This document shows, one piece after another, positions 26,165-35,028 of a stretch of 64,000 nt of DNA; position 1 is the first letter of the stretch, and every line of letters starts with the position of its first letter. A program made the position numbers and the translations under genes. The stretch lies in assembly GCF_000719285.1 (NCBI RefSeq), contig NZ_JOFS01000019.1, positions 124,001 through 188,000 of the forward strand, in the 5' to 3' direction. The DNA is from Streptomyces bicolor. GTDB lineage: Bacteria > Actinomycetota > Actinomycetes > Streptomycetales > Streptomycetaceae. Below the pieces are notes generated by a model, which was not told the DNA's origin, did no database searches, and worked only from the letters and a program-made list of their open reading frames with translations.

Positions 26165-29100
26165 ATGTTTCACGTGAAACCGATCGATCCGCGTCTTCTC
26201 CGATACGCCCGCGCCACGCGCCTCTTCCTGATCGCGGTCGTCGGCCTGGGTGCCGTCGGCGCGGGACTGGTCATCGCCCAGGCGATGCTCATCGCCGAGA
26301 CGGTGGTGGGGGCGTTCCAACATGGGATGTCCGCAGCCGAACTCAGCACTCCCCTGCTGCTGTTGGCGGCTGTCGCGGTAGGCCGCGCAATAGTCGCGTG
26401 GCTCACCGAGCTCGCCGCCCACCGCGCCGGTGCTGCCGTCAAGTCGGAGCTTCGGGGGCGTCTGCTGGAGCGTGCGGCCGAGCTGGGGCCCGGCTGGCTG
26501 ACCGGCCAACGGACGGGATCGCTGGTCGCCCTAGCCACGCGAGGGGTCGACGCACTCGACGACTACTTCTCACGCTATCTGCCGCAGCTGGGCCTCGCGG
26601 TGGTCGTGCCGGTGGCGGTGCTGGCACGGATCGTGACCGAGGACTGGGTCTCCGCAGCCATCATCGTCGGCACCCTGCCGCTCATCCCGATCTTCATGAT
26701 GCTGATCGGCTGGGCCACGCAGTCCCGGATGGACCGTCAGTGGCGGCTGCTGTCCCGGCTGTCCGGACACTTCCTGGACGTGGTCGCCGGGCTGCCCACG
26801 TTGAAGGTGTTCGGGCGGGCCAAGGCGCAGGCCGAGTCGATCCGGCAGATCACCGGCGAGTACCGCAGGGCGACCATGCGGACGCTGCGGATCGCCTTCA
26901 TCTCGTCCTTCGCGCTGGAACTGCTCTCGACGCTCTCGGTGGCGCTGGTCGCCGTGACGATCGGCATGCGGCTGGTCCACGGCGAGATGCATCTGTATGA
27001 CGGCCTGGTCATCCTCGTGCTGGCCCCGGAGGCCTATCTGCCACTGCGTCAGGTGGGCGCGCAGTACCACGCGGCGGCCGAGGGGCTGTCGGCCGCCGAG
27101 GAGATCTTCGAGGTGCTGGAGACTCCGGTGCCGACGTCGGGCAGCGCGGCGGTACCGACGGGCACGGCGTCGTTCGCGTTCGAGGGCGTCTCGGTCCGCT
27201 ACCCCGGACGGTCCGCCGACGCCGTGTCGGCCGTGTCCTTCGCCATCGAGCCCGGGGAGACGGTCGCGCTCGTCGGTCCGAGCGGCGCGGGCAAGTCGAC
27301 GCTGCTGAACATGCTGTTGGGGTTCGTGCGGCCGACCGAGGGACGGGTGCTGGTCGGGGGAGCCGATCTCGCCGAGCTCGATCTGGAGGAGTGGCGCTCG
27401 CGCATCGCCTGGGTGCCGCAGAGGCCGCACCTGTACGCCGGGACGATCGCGGAGAACGTACGCCTGGCGCGCCCGGACGCGGACGAGGCTGCCGTACGCC
27501 GGGCGCTGGACGACGCCGGGGCACTGGAGTTCGTCGACGCGCTCCCCCAGGGCGTGCAGACCATGCTGGGTGAGGACGGGACCGGGCTGTCGGCGGGGCA
27601 GCGGCAGCGGCTCGCGCTGGCCCGGGCGTTCCTCGCGGACCGGCCTGTCCTACTGCTCGACGAGCCGACGGCCGCGCTCGACGGGGCCACCGAGGCCGAG
27701 GTCGTGGAGGCCGTGCGGAGGCTGGCGGTGGGCCGCACGGTGCTGCTGGTGGTGCACCGGCCGGCATTGCTGGGACTGGCGGACCGGGTCGTGCGGCTCG
27801 TGGAAGCCGAAGCACCGGTGGCCGAGGCAGCTGCGCCGGCAGAAGGCTTGCCCAAGGTGTCCGTTGACCGTCCGATCGAGCAGGACGCACACGACGGCTC
27901 CACCTCGGATGACGCCCAGGCCGAGTCGCGCACGACAGACGCACAGGGTGTCCTCGCCCGCGTCCGCGCCATGTCCGGTGCCCGGCGCGGCCGCCTCGCG
28001 CTCGCACTGCTGCTCGGGAGTCTCGCGCTCGGCAGCGCTGTCGGACTCATGGCCACTTCAGGGTGGCTCATCTCGCGGGCCTCGCAGCAGCCGCCGGTGC
28101 TGTATCTGATGGTCGCCGTCACGGCTACTCGGGCCTTCGGTATCGGGCGGGCTGTGTTCCGGTACGCCGAGCGGCTGGTGTCCCACGACGCCGTGCTGCG
28201 GATGCTGGCCGATACCCGGGTCGCCGTGTACCGGCGGCTGGAGCGGCTGGCGCCCGCCGGGCTGCGCCGCACCCGGCGGGGCGACCTGCTGTTGCGGCTC
28301 GTCGCGGATGTGGACGCGCTGCAGGACTACTGGCTGCGGTGGCTGTTGCCCGCCGCCGCCGCGACCGTCCTGTCCGCCGGAGCCGTGGGCTTCACCGCCT
28401 GGCTGCTGCCCGAGGCCGGAGCCGTGCTCGCCGCCGGCCTACTGGCGGCCGGCGCCGGAGTCCCGCTCGTCACGGGCGCCGTCGCCCGCCGCGCCGAGCG
28501 CAGGTTGGCCCCCGCCAGGGGAGTGCTCGCGACGCGCGTGACGGATCTGCTCACCGGCACCGCGGAGCTGACCGTGGCCGGTGCACTGCGCGGCCGTACG
28601 GCCGAAGCGCGGCGGGCCGACGGAACGCTCACCCGGATCGCCTCACGGGCCGCCACGGCAACCGCGCTCGGCGACGGACTCACCGCGCTGATCTCCGGGC
28701 TCACCGTCGCCGTCACCGCCCTCGTGGGCGCCCAGGCGGTAGGCGCCGGACGGCTGGGCGGCGTGACGATGGCCGTCGTCGTCCTCACCCCGCTAGCCGC
28801 CTTCGAGGCCGTCCTGGGCCTACCGCTGGCCGTGCAGTACCGGCAGCGGGTGCGCAAGAGCGCCGAGCGCGTCTACGAGGTGCTGGACGCCCCCGAACCC
28901 GTACGAGAACCGGAGCGGCCGCGACAGGCACCTGTGTCGCCCTTCCCGGTGGCCGTCAGGGGCCTGACCGCCCGCCACGCGGGGCAGGACCGCGACGCGC
29001 TCGCCGGCCTCGACCTGACCCTGGAGAAGGGCCGCAGGATCGCCGTCGTCGGGCCGTCCGGGTCCGGCAAGACGACACTGGCGCAGGCGCTGCTGCGGTT

Positions 29101-29692
29101 CCTCGACGCGGAGTCGGGCTCGTACACGCTGGGTGGCGTGGACGCGTACGCGCTGGACGGCGACGACGTAAGGCGGCTCGTCGGACTGTGCGCCCAGGAC
29201 GCGCACCTCTTCGACAGCTCCGTACGCGAGAACCTGCTCCTCGCCAAGAAGGACGCCACCGAGGACGAGCTGCGCGACGCTCTCAAGCGAGCCCGGCTGC
29301 TGGACTGGGCCGACGGTCTGCCCGACGGGCTGGACACACTCGTGGGCGAGCACGGGGCACGGCTGTCGGGTGGGCAGCGGCAGCGGCTCGCGCTGGCCCG
29401 GGCACTGCTCGCCGACTTCCCCGTCCTCGTCCTCGACGAACCCGCCGAGCACCTCGACCTGCCCACCGCGGACGCCCTCACCGCCGACCTGCTGGCCGCC
29501 ACCGAGGGCCGTACGACCCTGCTCATCACCCACCGACTGGCCGGGCTGGAGGCCGTGGACGAGGTGGTCGTCCTGGACGAGGGGCGTGTGGTGCAGCGGG
29601 GGGCGTTCGCGGAGCTGGCCGCTGCGGACGGGCCCTTGCGAGGGATGCTCGCGCGGGAGGAGCAGGCGGATCAGCTGGTGGGGACGCCGTAG
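26165..29692 (+). CDS. cydCD: CydDC thiol-reductant ABC exporter, fused CydD-CydC
   Basis: About 1,175 residues, two complete ABC exporter halves in one chain. The first has six transmembrane helices, Walker A GPSGAGKST near residue 370 and signature LSAGQRQRLALARA near 475. The second begins after a linker near 600 and has Walker A GPSGSGKTT near 963 and LSGGQRQRLALARA near 1068. In E. coli CydC and CydD are separate and export glutathione and cysteine to allow bd oxidase assembly; actinobacteria often fuse them. The start codon is uncertain: ATG at 26165, GTG at 26174 inside the parS, or GTG at 26117. A perfect parS covers codons 1-6 of the 26165 start. Confidence 0.95.
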   Translation: MFHVKPIDPRLLRYARATRLFLIAVVGLGAVGAGLVIAQAMLIAETVVGAFQHGMSAAELSTPLLLLAAVAVGRAIVAWLTELAAHRAGAAVKSELRGRLLERAAELGPGWLTGQRTGSLVALATRGVDALDDYFSRYLPQLGLAVVVPVAVLARIVTEDWVSAAIIVGTLPLIPIFMMLIGWATQSRMDRQWRLLSRLSGHFLDVVAGLPTLKVFGRAKAQAESIRQITGEYRRATMRTLRIAFISSFALELLSTLSVALVAVTIGMRLVHGEMHLYDGLVILVLAPEAYLPLRQVGAQYHAAAEGLSAAEEIFEVLETPVPTSGSAAVPTGTASFAFEGVSVRYPGRSADAVSAVSFAIEPGETVALVGPSGAGKSTLLNMLLGFVRPTEGRVLVGGADLAELDLEEWRSRIAWVPQRPHLYAGTIAENVRLARPDADEAAVRRALDDAGALEFVDALPQGVQTMLGEDGTGLSAGQRQRLALARAFLADRPVLLLDEPTAALDGATEAEVVEAVRRLAVGRTVLLVVHRPALLGLADRVVRLVEAEAPVAEAAAPAEGLPKVSVDRPIEQDAHDGSTSDDAQAESRTTDAQGVLARVRAMSGARRGRLALALLLGSLALGSAVGLMATSGWLISRASQQPPVLYLMVAVTATRAFGIGRAVFRYAERLVSHDAVLRMLADTRVAVYRRLERLAPAGLRRTRRGDLLLRLVADVDALQDYWLRWLLPAAAATVLSAGAVGFTAWLLPEAGAVLAAGLLAAGAGVPLVTGAVARRAERRLAPARGVLATRVTDLLTGTAELTVAGALRGRTAEARRADGTLTRIASRAATATALGDGLTALISGLTVAVTALVGAQAVGAGRLGGVTMAVVVLTPLAAFEAVLGLPLAVQYRQRVRKSAERVYEVLDAPEPVREPERPRQAPVSPFPVAVRGLTARHAGQDRDALAGLDLTLEKGRRIAVVGPSGSGKTTLAQALLRFLDAESGSYTLGGVDAYALDGDDVRRLVGLCAQDAHLFDSSVRENLLLAKKDATEDELRDALKRARLLDWADGLPDGLDTLVGEHGARLSGGQRQRLALARALLADFPVLVLDEPAEHLDLPTADALTADLLAATEGRTTLLITHRLAGLEAVDEVVVLDEGRVVQRGAFAELAAADGPLRGMLAREEQADQLVGTP
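26167..26180. other. parS site overlapping the cydCD start, perfect match
   Basis: GTTTCACGTGAAAC begins on the third base of the ATG at 26165 and contains the alternative GTG at 26174. It encodes part of MFHVKP. A second, one-mismatch site lies 38 bases upstream (26129-26142). Confidence 0.9.
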
Positions 29693-29861
29693 CGACCGGT
29701 CTCCTCGTCGGAAGGGAACGACCGGGCGCGGACGAGCGGCGCCGGCGCAGCCCAGTGGCCGCTCGCGTCAACACCAGTACTGACCCGTCCGCAGCAACGC
29801 ATCCCCCAGGCGTACGACCTGAACAGGACCGTGACCCGCCTTGCGGGCCACGATCGCTGAC

Positions 29862-30947
29862 ATGCGCTCACATCGCCGTCGTCGTCTCCTGCTCGTACCG
29901 GCGCTGCTGTGCGCGCTCGCCGTCCTCGCGGCCCTGCCCGCCGGCGCCGTCGGCGACGGTAAGAGCGCCCCGGGCCACAACGGCACCGGAACCGGTGGCG
30001 ACTCCGTTCTCAGCGCGCAGGTGGTGCGGCTGTACGCGGACGCGGCCCGGGCGACCCAGCGGTACGAGGCGGGCCGGCGGAAGGTCGAGGTGCAGCGGGC
30101 CAAGGCCCAGCGGATCGAGGTGCTGCTCGAACGTGAGCGGCGGGAGATCGGCGTCCTGCGCAAGGACCTCGGCCGGATCGCGAGCGCCCAGTACCGCAGC
30201 GGCGGCGGCATGCCAATCACCGCACAGATCATCCTCGCGAAGAACCCGGACGAGCTGATGCGCGGTCAACGCGTCTTCTCGCGGGCGAACATGGCCGTCG
30301 GCACCGCCATCGAGAAGAGCCGCCGCGCCGAGGCAAGGCTCGCCAAGGACGAGGCCAGGGCGGCGGCGGCCTGGAAGAACCTGGAGAAGCGCAACGCCGA
30401 ACTCGCCGAACTGAAGAAGGACATCGAGCAGAAGCTCGAAGAGGCTCGGTGGCAGCTGCAGGGGCAGGCCGACGCCTCCGTGGCCGCGGGCTCCTGCCGT
30501 GGCGCCGCCCGGCTGGACCAGCCGCGGACGGACTTCAGTAGCGAGTGGGTCGAGCCTCTGGAGTCGTACGAGCTGTCCGCGGCGTTCGGCAGCGGTGGGG
30601 AGCGGTGGGCGAACCTGCACACCGGGCAGGACTTCGCGGTGCCGATCGGCACGCCGGTGCGGGCGGTCGGGGACGGAAGCGTGGCCAGGGTGTCCTGTGG
30701 AGGCCCGTTCGGGATGGAGGTCGTGCTGCGGCACGCGGACGGTTACTACACGCAGTACGCCCACCTCGCCGCCGTCGCCGTCGACCAGGGCGAACGGGTC
30801 GACACCGGGCAGTGGATCGGCCAGTCGGGCACGAGCGGCAACTCGACCGGCCCGCACCTGCACTTCGAGGTGCGGGTCACCGCGGAGATGGGCTCGGCGG
30901 TGGATCCGGTGTCGTGGCTGACGGCGCGGGGAGTGCGGCTCGGGTAG
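29862..30947 (+). CDS. Secreted M23 family peptidase with coiled-coil domain
   Basis: About 361 residues. A basic signal peptide (residues 1-30, ending around LPAGAVGD) is followed by a long charged coiled coil (about 50-200) and a C-terminal M23 domain from about 235. Zinc ligands are in HTGQDFAVP (HxxxD) and HLHFEVRV (HxH). The enzyme should cut peptide cross-links of cell-wall peptidoglycan, and its coiled coil resembles that of EnvC/NlpD-like activators. It begins 169 bases after cydCD and is probably separate. It converges on the HAD gene with eight bases between stops. Confidence 0.92.
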   Translation: MRSHRRRRLLLVPALLCALAVLAALPAGAVGDGKSAPGHNGTGTGGDSVLSAQVVRLYADAARATQRYEAGRRKVEVQRAKAQRIEVLLERERREIGVLRKDLGRIASAQYRSGGGMPITAQIILAKNPDELMRGQRVFSRANMAVGTAIEKSRRAEARLAKDEARAAAAWKNLEKRNAELAELKKDIEQKLEEARWQLQGQADASVAAGSCRGAARLDQPRTDFSSEWVEPLESYELSAAFGSGGERWANLHTGQDFAVPIGTPVRAVGDGSVARVSCGGPFGMEVVLRHADGYYTQYAHLAAVAVDQGERVDTGQWIGQSGTSGNSTGPHLHFEVRVTAEMGSAVDPVSWLTARGVRLG

Positions 30948-30955
30948 GTCTGGGT

Positions 30956-31888
30956 CTAGGTCTGGTTCCGCTCCGCCAGCAGCTCTTCGATCACGACCGC
31001 CACGCCATCGTCGTTGTTGGCGACCGTTCGCCCCGACGCGGCGGCGATGACATCCGGGTGTGCGTTGCCCATCGCGTACGACTGGCCCGCCCACGTCAGC
31101 ATCTCCACGTCGTTCGGCATATCGCCGAAGGCGACGACCTCCTCGTGCGAGATACCCCGCTCGGCGCAGCACAGCGCGAGCGTGCTGGCCTTGGAGACGC
31201 CGGGGCCGCTGATCTCCAGCAGGGCGCTGGGGCTGGAGCGGGTGACGTTGGCGCGGTCGCCGATGGCGAGACGGGCGAGCGACAGGAACGCGTCGGGGTC
31301 GAGCGTGGGGTGGTAGGCGAGGATCTTGAGCACCGGTTCGCCGGCACCGGGGCCGTCCGGTGCCAGGAGGTCCTCGGCCGGAGCGAGCTCGTCCGGTATC
31401 TCCATGTGCAGCTTGGGGTAGTCCGGCTCCTGGTAGAAGCCGTACGTCTGCTCAACGGCGTACACCGTGCCCGGTGCCGCGTCCCGCAGCAGCCGTACGG
31501 CGTCCAGCGCGTTCTCCCGCGCCAGCTCCCTCACCTTCACGAAGCGGTGGGCGCCGGGGCCGCCGTGCAGGTCGACCACCGCGGCGCCGTTGCCGCAGAT
31601 CGCCAGACCGTGACCGTGGACGTGGTCGCTGACGACATCCATCCAGCGGGCCGGGCGGCCGGTGACGAAGAACACCTCGACGCCCACCTCCTCGGCCGCG
31701 GCCAGGGCGGCGACGGTGCGGGGGGAGACCGACTTGTCGTCGCGCAGCAGGGTGCCGTCCAGGTCGGTGGCGATGAGCCGCGGGCGGACCGTGGGGGTCT
31801 TGCCCTGTTCGAGCGCAGTGGAGGGCTCGGGGGAGGCCGGGGTCTGGGGCCGTCGAGTCGCTGAGGTCACCGGGTCATTCTCCCGCAT
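30956..31888 (-). CDS. HAD superfamily phosphatase, Cof type
   Basis: About 310 residues. After a Pro/Thr-rich leader comes the HAD motif [12 protein letters not shown], motif [11 protein letters not shown], a large IIB cap, a lysine region ([16 protein letters not shown]) and motif [14 protein letters not shown]. Cof-type enzymes dephosphorylate sugar phosphates, nucleotides or pyridoxal phosphate. A paralogue with the same motifs lies at 42461-43264. The start is uncertain: ATG at 31888 or a downstream GTG at 31870. Confidence 0.9.
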   Translation of the reverse strand: MRENDPVTSATRRPQTPASPEPSTALEQGKTPTVRPRLIATDLDGTLLRDDKSVSPRTVAALAAAEEVGVEVFFVTGRPARWMDVVSDHVHGHGLAICGNGAAVVDLHGGPGAHRFVKVRELARENALDAVRLLRDAAPGTVYAVEQTYGFYQEPDYPKLHMEIPDELAPAEDLLAPDGPGAGEPVLKILAYHPTLDPDAFLSLARLAIGDRANVTRSSPSALLEISGPGVSKASTLALCCAERGISHEEVVAFGDMPNDVEMLTWAGQSYAMGNAHPDVIAAASGRTVANNDDGVAVVIEELLAERNQT

Positions 31889-32000
31889 ATGCCTGCACGG
31901 CCGTGCGGCAGTCCGCACATCTGAGGCGGCGTCTGAGGAGAAACCGCCGTTGAGGACGCCGCCGACAACCCCTTCACCAGCACCGTTGCGCCTGCCCGCC

Positions 32001-32903
32001 TCACCGCAGCTGCGCGGCCGCGTCCATGGCGATCTGCTCGAAGACCTTCACGTCGGCCGCGAAGTCCGAGTCCGGGATCGGCCAGTGGATCACGATCTCG
32101 GTGATTCCCAGCTCCTGGTGGCGCCCCGCGAAGTCCACGAACGCGTCGAGGGACTCCAGCGGGCGGCCGCGGTCCGGCGTGAAGCCGGTGAGCAGGATCT
32201 TGTCGAGCCCGGCCACGTCACGGCCGATCTCGGCACACGCGTCGGCCAGCTTCTCGGCCTGTCCGCGAATGGCTTGAACCGACTGTTCAGGAGTGCCGTT
32301 CTCGTACAGCTTGGGGTCGCCGGTGGTCACCCAGGCCTGCCCGTACCGCGCCGCGAGACGCAGCCCGCGTGGCCCGGTCGCCGCGACCGCGAAGGGCAGC
32401 CGGGGGCGCTGCACACAGCCAGGAATGTTGCGAGCCTCGTGCGCCGAGTAGGAGTCGCCCTCGTACGACACCGAGTCCTCGGTCAGCAGCCGGTCCAGCA
32501 GCTCGACGAATTCGGCGAACCGGTCGGCACGCTCGCGCGGTGACCAGGGTTCCTGCCCGAGTGCGGTGGCGTCGAAGCCGGTGCCGCCCGCGCCGATGCC
32601 GAGCGTGATCCGCCCGCCCGAGATGTCGTCGAGGGAGATCAGCTCCTTGGCCAGGGTCACCGGGTGCCGGAAGTTCGGCGAGGTCACCAGCGTGCCCAGC
32701 CGCATTCGGTCAGTGACGGCCGCGGCGGCGGTCAGCGTCGGCACGGCACCGAACCACGGGCCGTCCCGGAAGCTGCGCCAGGAGAGGTGGTCGTAGGTGT
32801 ACGCGCTGTGGAAGCCGAGTTGCTCCGCGCGCTGCCATGCCTCGCGTCCCCCCTCCGACCAGCGACGATACGGGAGGATCACGGTGCTCAGGCGCAGACT
32901 CAT
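32001..32903 (-). CDS. LLM class F420-dependent oxidoreductase
   Basis: A 300-residue TIM-barrel protein of the bacterial luciferase-like superfamily. It begins [19 protein letters not shown] and carries the family motifs [30 protein letters not shown] and [10 protein letters not shown]. Actinobacterial members of this type use coenzyme F420 rather than FMN. The substrate is unknown. A perfect parS lies 26 bases upstream of the start, within its promoter region. Confidence 0.92.
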   Translation of the reverse strand: MSLRLSTVILPYRRWSEGGREAWQRAEQLGFHSAYTYDHLSWRSFRDGPWFGAVPTLTAAAAVTDRMRLGTLVTSPNFRHPVTLAKELISLDDISGGRITLGIGAGGTGFDATALGQEPWSPRERADRFAEFVELLDRLLTEDSVSYEGDSYSAHEARNIPGCVQRPRLPFAVAATGPRGLRLAARYGQAWVTTGDPKLYENGTPEQSVQAIRGQAEKLADACAEIGRDVAGLDKILLTGFTPDRGRPLESLDAFVDFAGRHQELGITEIVIHWPIPDSDFAADVKVFEQIAMDAAAQLR

Positions 32904-32928
32904 GTTTCGAGCCTAAGCGGCCGGATGG

Positions 32929-32942
32929 GTTTCACGTGAAAC
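32929..32942. other. parS site, perfect match
   Basis: GTTTCACGTGAAAC stands between the start of the LLM oxidoreductase and the end of a decayed gene, in non-coding sequence. Confidence 0.9.
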
Positions 32943-32944
32943 GG

Positions 32945-33305
32945 TCACCGCACGCGGCTGCTCAGCCACGGAGTGAGGTTGATCATCGGCATGAACTCCC
33001 GGTGCGTACGGTCGCCGGGAAGCGGCACGATCAGGAAGTAGCCCGGCGGGAAGCGGCGGGCCTTGACGTGGGCTACGTCGAGCTGGGCAGCCTGCCCCGG
33101 GTGGACGTGTGGCTCTACCCGGAGAACGACGCGCTGATCACCGTCGAGGGCGTCGAGTGCCCCGTGCCTCGTGGGGCGGTGAGCCGTCCGGGTCGGTGAT
33201 CACGCCGACGCCCGCGGAGCTGCGGCGGGAGGTCTGGTCAGCGCCGATGTCATGGCTCACCTCGATCTCGCGCCCGTACTCGGCGGCGAGGGCGCGCCGG
33301 AATGC
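32945..33305 (-). pseudogene. Decayed gene of unknown family
   Basis: The minus strand encodes FRRALAAEYGREIEVSHDIG and onward to ITDPDGS in one frame (about 33304 to 33180), starting just after the stop codon of the RNA 2'-phosphotransferase, without its own start. In a different frame, about 33172 to 32945, it continues as HGALDALDGDQRVVLRVEPH and ends PMINLTPWLSSRVR with a stop. Both segments have normal codon use. A frameshift near 33175 and loss of the N-terminus make it a pseudogene. The family was not recognised. The plus-strand frame over the same bases is a shadow. Confidence 0.6.
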
Positions 33306-33308
33306 GGT

Positions 33309-33857
33309 TCAGTGCGACTCGGGAAAGCGCAGGTACTCCGGCGGCACGGCCTTCGTCAGCCACACCCCGTTCGCGCTGACATGGAAGACATGGCCGTCGC
33401 GGTGCATGGCGCCGGCGTCCACGCGGAGCACCACGGGGCGGCCGCGTCGGGCGCCGACCCGGGTCGCGGTCTCGCGGTCGGCCGAGAGGTGCACGTCATG
33501 CCTGTTCATGGGCCTGAGGCCCTCGCTGCGGATCGCGTCCAGGTGGGGAGCCACGGTGCCGTGGTAGAGGTACGGCGGGGGCGTCGCCGGGGACAGCCCG
33601 AGGTCGACGTCGATGCTGTGGCCCTGGCTGGCCCGGATCCGGTTGCCCTCGATCGCGAAGCGCTTCTTGTCGTTGGCGGCGACCACGTGGTCCAGCTCTT
33701 CCCGGCTGAAGCGGAATCCGTGCGCGGCCGCCGCGGCGATCAGTGTGTCGATCTCGACCCAGCCGCCCTCGTCGAGGATCAGCCCGATGCGCTCGGGCTG
33801 GTGGCGCAGGTGCTTCGAGAGGTACTTCGACACCTTCACGGTGCGTCTTTCGTCCAT
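33309..33857 (-). CDS. kptA: RNA 2'-phosphotransferase (Tpt1/KptA)
   Basis: A 182-residue protein with the four Tpt1/KptA signature regions: SKYLSKHLRHQPERIGL (Arg/His), IRASQGHSIDVDL, LYHGT and the Arg-containing RHDVHLSADRETATRVGARR. In yeast Tpt1 removes the 2'-phosphate left by tRNA splicing, passing it to NAD+ to give ADP-ribose 1'',2''-cyclic phosphate. Bacteria have no such splicing, so the substrate of KptA is unknown. The ATG at 33857 starts the domain; a longer upstream frame is open but has no ribosome-binding site. The gene lies next to a small DnaA-box group. Confidence 0.9.
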   Translation of the reverse strand: MDERRTVKVSKYLSKHLRHQPERIGLILDEGGWVEIDTLIAAAAAHGFRFSREELDHVVAANDKKRFAIEGNRIRASQGHSIDVDLGLSPATPPPYLYHGTVAPHLDAIRSEGLRPMNRHDVHLSADRETATRVGARRGRPVVLRVDAGAMHRDGHVFHVSANGVWLTKAVPPEYLRFPESH

Positions 33858-33913
33858 GTCTCCAGCCTGCCGCGAGCGGCATGAATCACGCGAATGATTT
33901 CGCTCCCCATGTT

Positions 33914-33967
33914 TGATCCACAACCAAGTAAGGTTATCCACAGGGGAATTGGCGATTCTGTGGACAA
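33914..33967. promoter_or_regulatory. Three DnaA-box-like sequences
   Basis: TTATCCACA at 33934-33942 and TTGTCCACA on the minus strand at 33959-33967 are perfect DnaA boxes; TGATCCACA at 33914-33922 is a variant. They lie in the 122-base gap between kptA and the merR-type gene. Confidence 0.7.
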
Positions 33968-33979
33968 CGAGCCGACGCC

Positions 33980-34912
33980 TCAAGGGGTTTCATCAAGATC
34001 AGCCGATGAACTGTGATTTGTGGCGAGCCGGTCCAAAGCTCGTGCCCGCAACTCCCGTTCGACGGCCAAACCGACGAACTCCGCAGCCTGCTTCTGGCCA
34101 ACCAGTCCTTCCACAGCCTGCATTGTCCCCAACGGGATCGGCACGTTTCGAGTGCTTTTGCGAGGATCCGGCTCCTCGTCCGCTCCCAGGTGCTGACGCA
34201 GGTGCCGCACCGCCAACAGGCGCATAGCGCGGGCGAGTTCCGCGTCCACCGTCTGCTGGGCGAGCGGGCGCAGCCGGCGTACGAGTGAGGCCGCTTCGGC
34301 CGCTTCGGCATCCGTCGGGCGGTGTGGTCCGTCGAGATAGCGGGCGAAGACATGCTCGGTGGTGAACTCCAGGAAACGGGCGGCGATGTGCTCGACCTGA
34401 CCTCTCAACTCCCTTAGGTGACCCGAGATCGCCGACAGGGGAACACCCGCCGCGTGCAACTCGACGGCCACGGCGAGCTCTTGCGGGCTCGGCACGAGGA
34501 AGGAGTCCGGGTCGCCCGGGACCGGCTCCAGTACGCCGAGTTCCACGGCCTCAGCCACCGCCGCGTCGTCCGGGGTGCCGCCGAAGCGCTCGTCCAGCTC
34601 GGCGCGCGAGATCCGTACCGCCTCCTCGTCGGTCCACGGCCCGTCCACCTCGGCGGCCAGACCGAGCACTCCGCCCAGGCCGCGACCGGCGTCCCAGGCC
34701 TCCAGGAGTTCCTTGATGGAGGCCAGGGTGTAGCCGCGGTCGAGGAGGTCGGCGATCTGGCGCAGGCGGACGAGGTGGGCGTCCGAGTAGACGTTGGCGC
34801 GGCCACGGCGCTCGGGGCGGGGGAGCAGGCCGCGGTCCTGGTAGGCGCGGATGGTGCGGACGGTGGCACCGCTGAGGTGCGCGAGGTCCTCGATCCGGTA
34901 CGCCTGGTCCAC
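33980..34912 (-). CDS. MerR family transcriptional regulator
   Basis: A 310-residue protein with a MerR winged-helix domain at residues 5-75 (YRIEDLAHLSGATVRTIRAY, then QDRGLLPRPERRG, with IADLLDRGYTLASIKELL). The rest, about 100-310, is a long alpha-helical domain unlike the short metal-binding tails of classical MerR proteins; no cysteine ligands are seen. The usual MerR is about 130 residues, so this is a large effector-binding member. Targets are unknown. The 3' gap holds DnaA boxes. Confidence 0.9.
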   Translation of the reverse strand: MDQAYRIEDLAHLSGATVRTIRAYQDRGLLPRPERRGRANVYSDAHLVRLRQIADLLDRGYTLASIKELLEAWDAGRGLGGVLGLAAEVDGPWTDEEAVRISRAELDERFGGTPDDAAVAEAVELGVLEPVPGDPDSFLVPSPQELAVAVELHAAGVPLSAISGHLRELRGQVEHIAARFLEFTTEHVFARYLDGPHRPTDAEAAEAASLVRRLRPLAQQTVDAELARAMRLLAVRHLRQHLGADEEPDPRKSTRNVPIPLGTMQAVEGLVGQKQAAEFVGLAVERELRARALDRLATNHSSSADLDETP

Positions 34913-35028
34913 GCTCGCTCACTCCGTCCGCTGTCGTGCCCTCCGCCTGCCGTGCCGTTAGTTCCAGGCCGCCCGCGGTGTCGTCTGTGCGACCGCCGCG
35001 TGCCCCTCGTGACCTGCGTCGTCCTTGA

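Noticed and set aside
29693..29861. ydaO/c-di-AMP riboswitch upstream of the M23 peptidase
   Set aside because: Streptomyces cell-wall hydrolase genes often have one, but this gap of 169 bases is too short and lacks the conserved core.
28063..30258. Long Arg-rich plus-strand frame within cydCD and beyond
   Set aside because: It overlaps cydCD and the M23 gene in another frame and shows only Arg/Ala/Gly bias without motifs.
32837..33199. Plus-strand gene over 32945-33199
   Set aside because: The peptide looks plausible in part, but the minus-strand frame gives a natural C-terminus and stop, and the plus frame has no start or ribosome-binding site.
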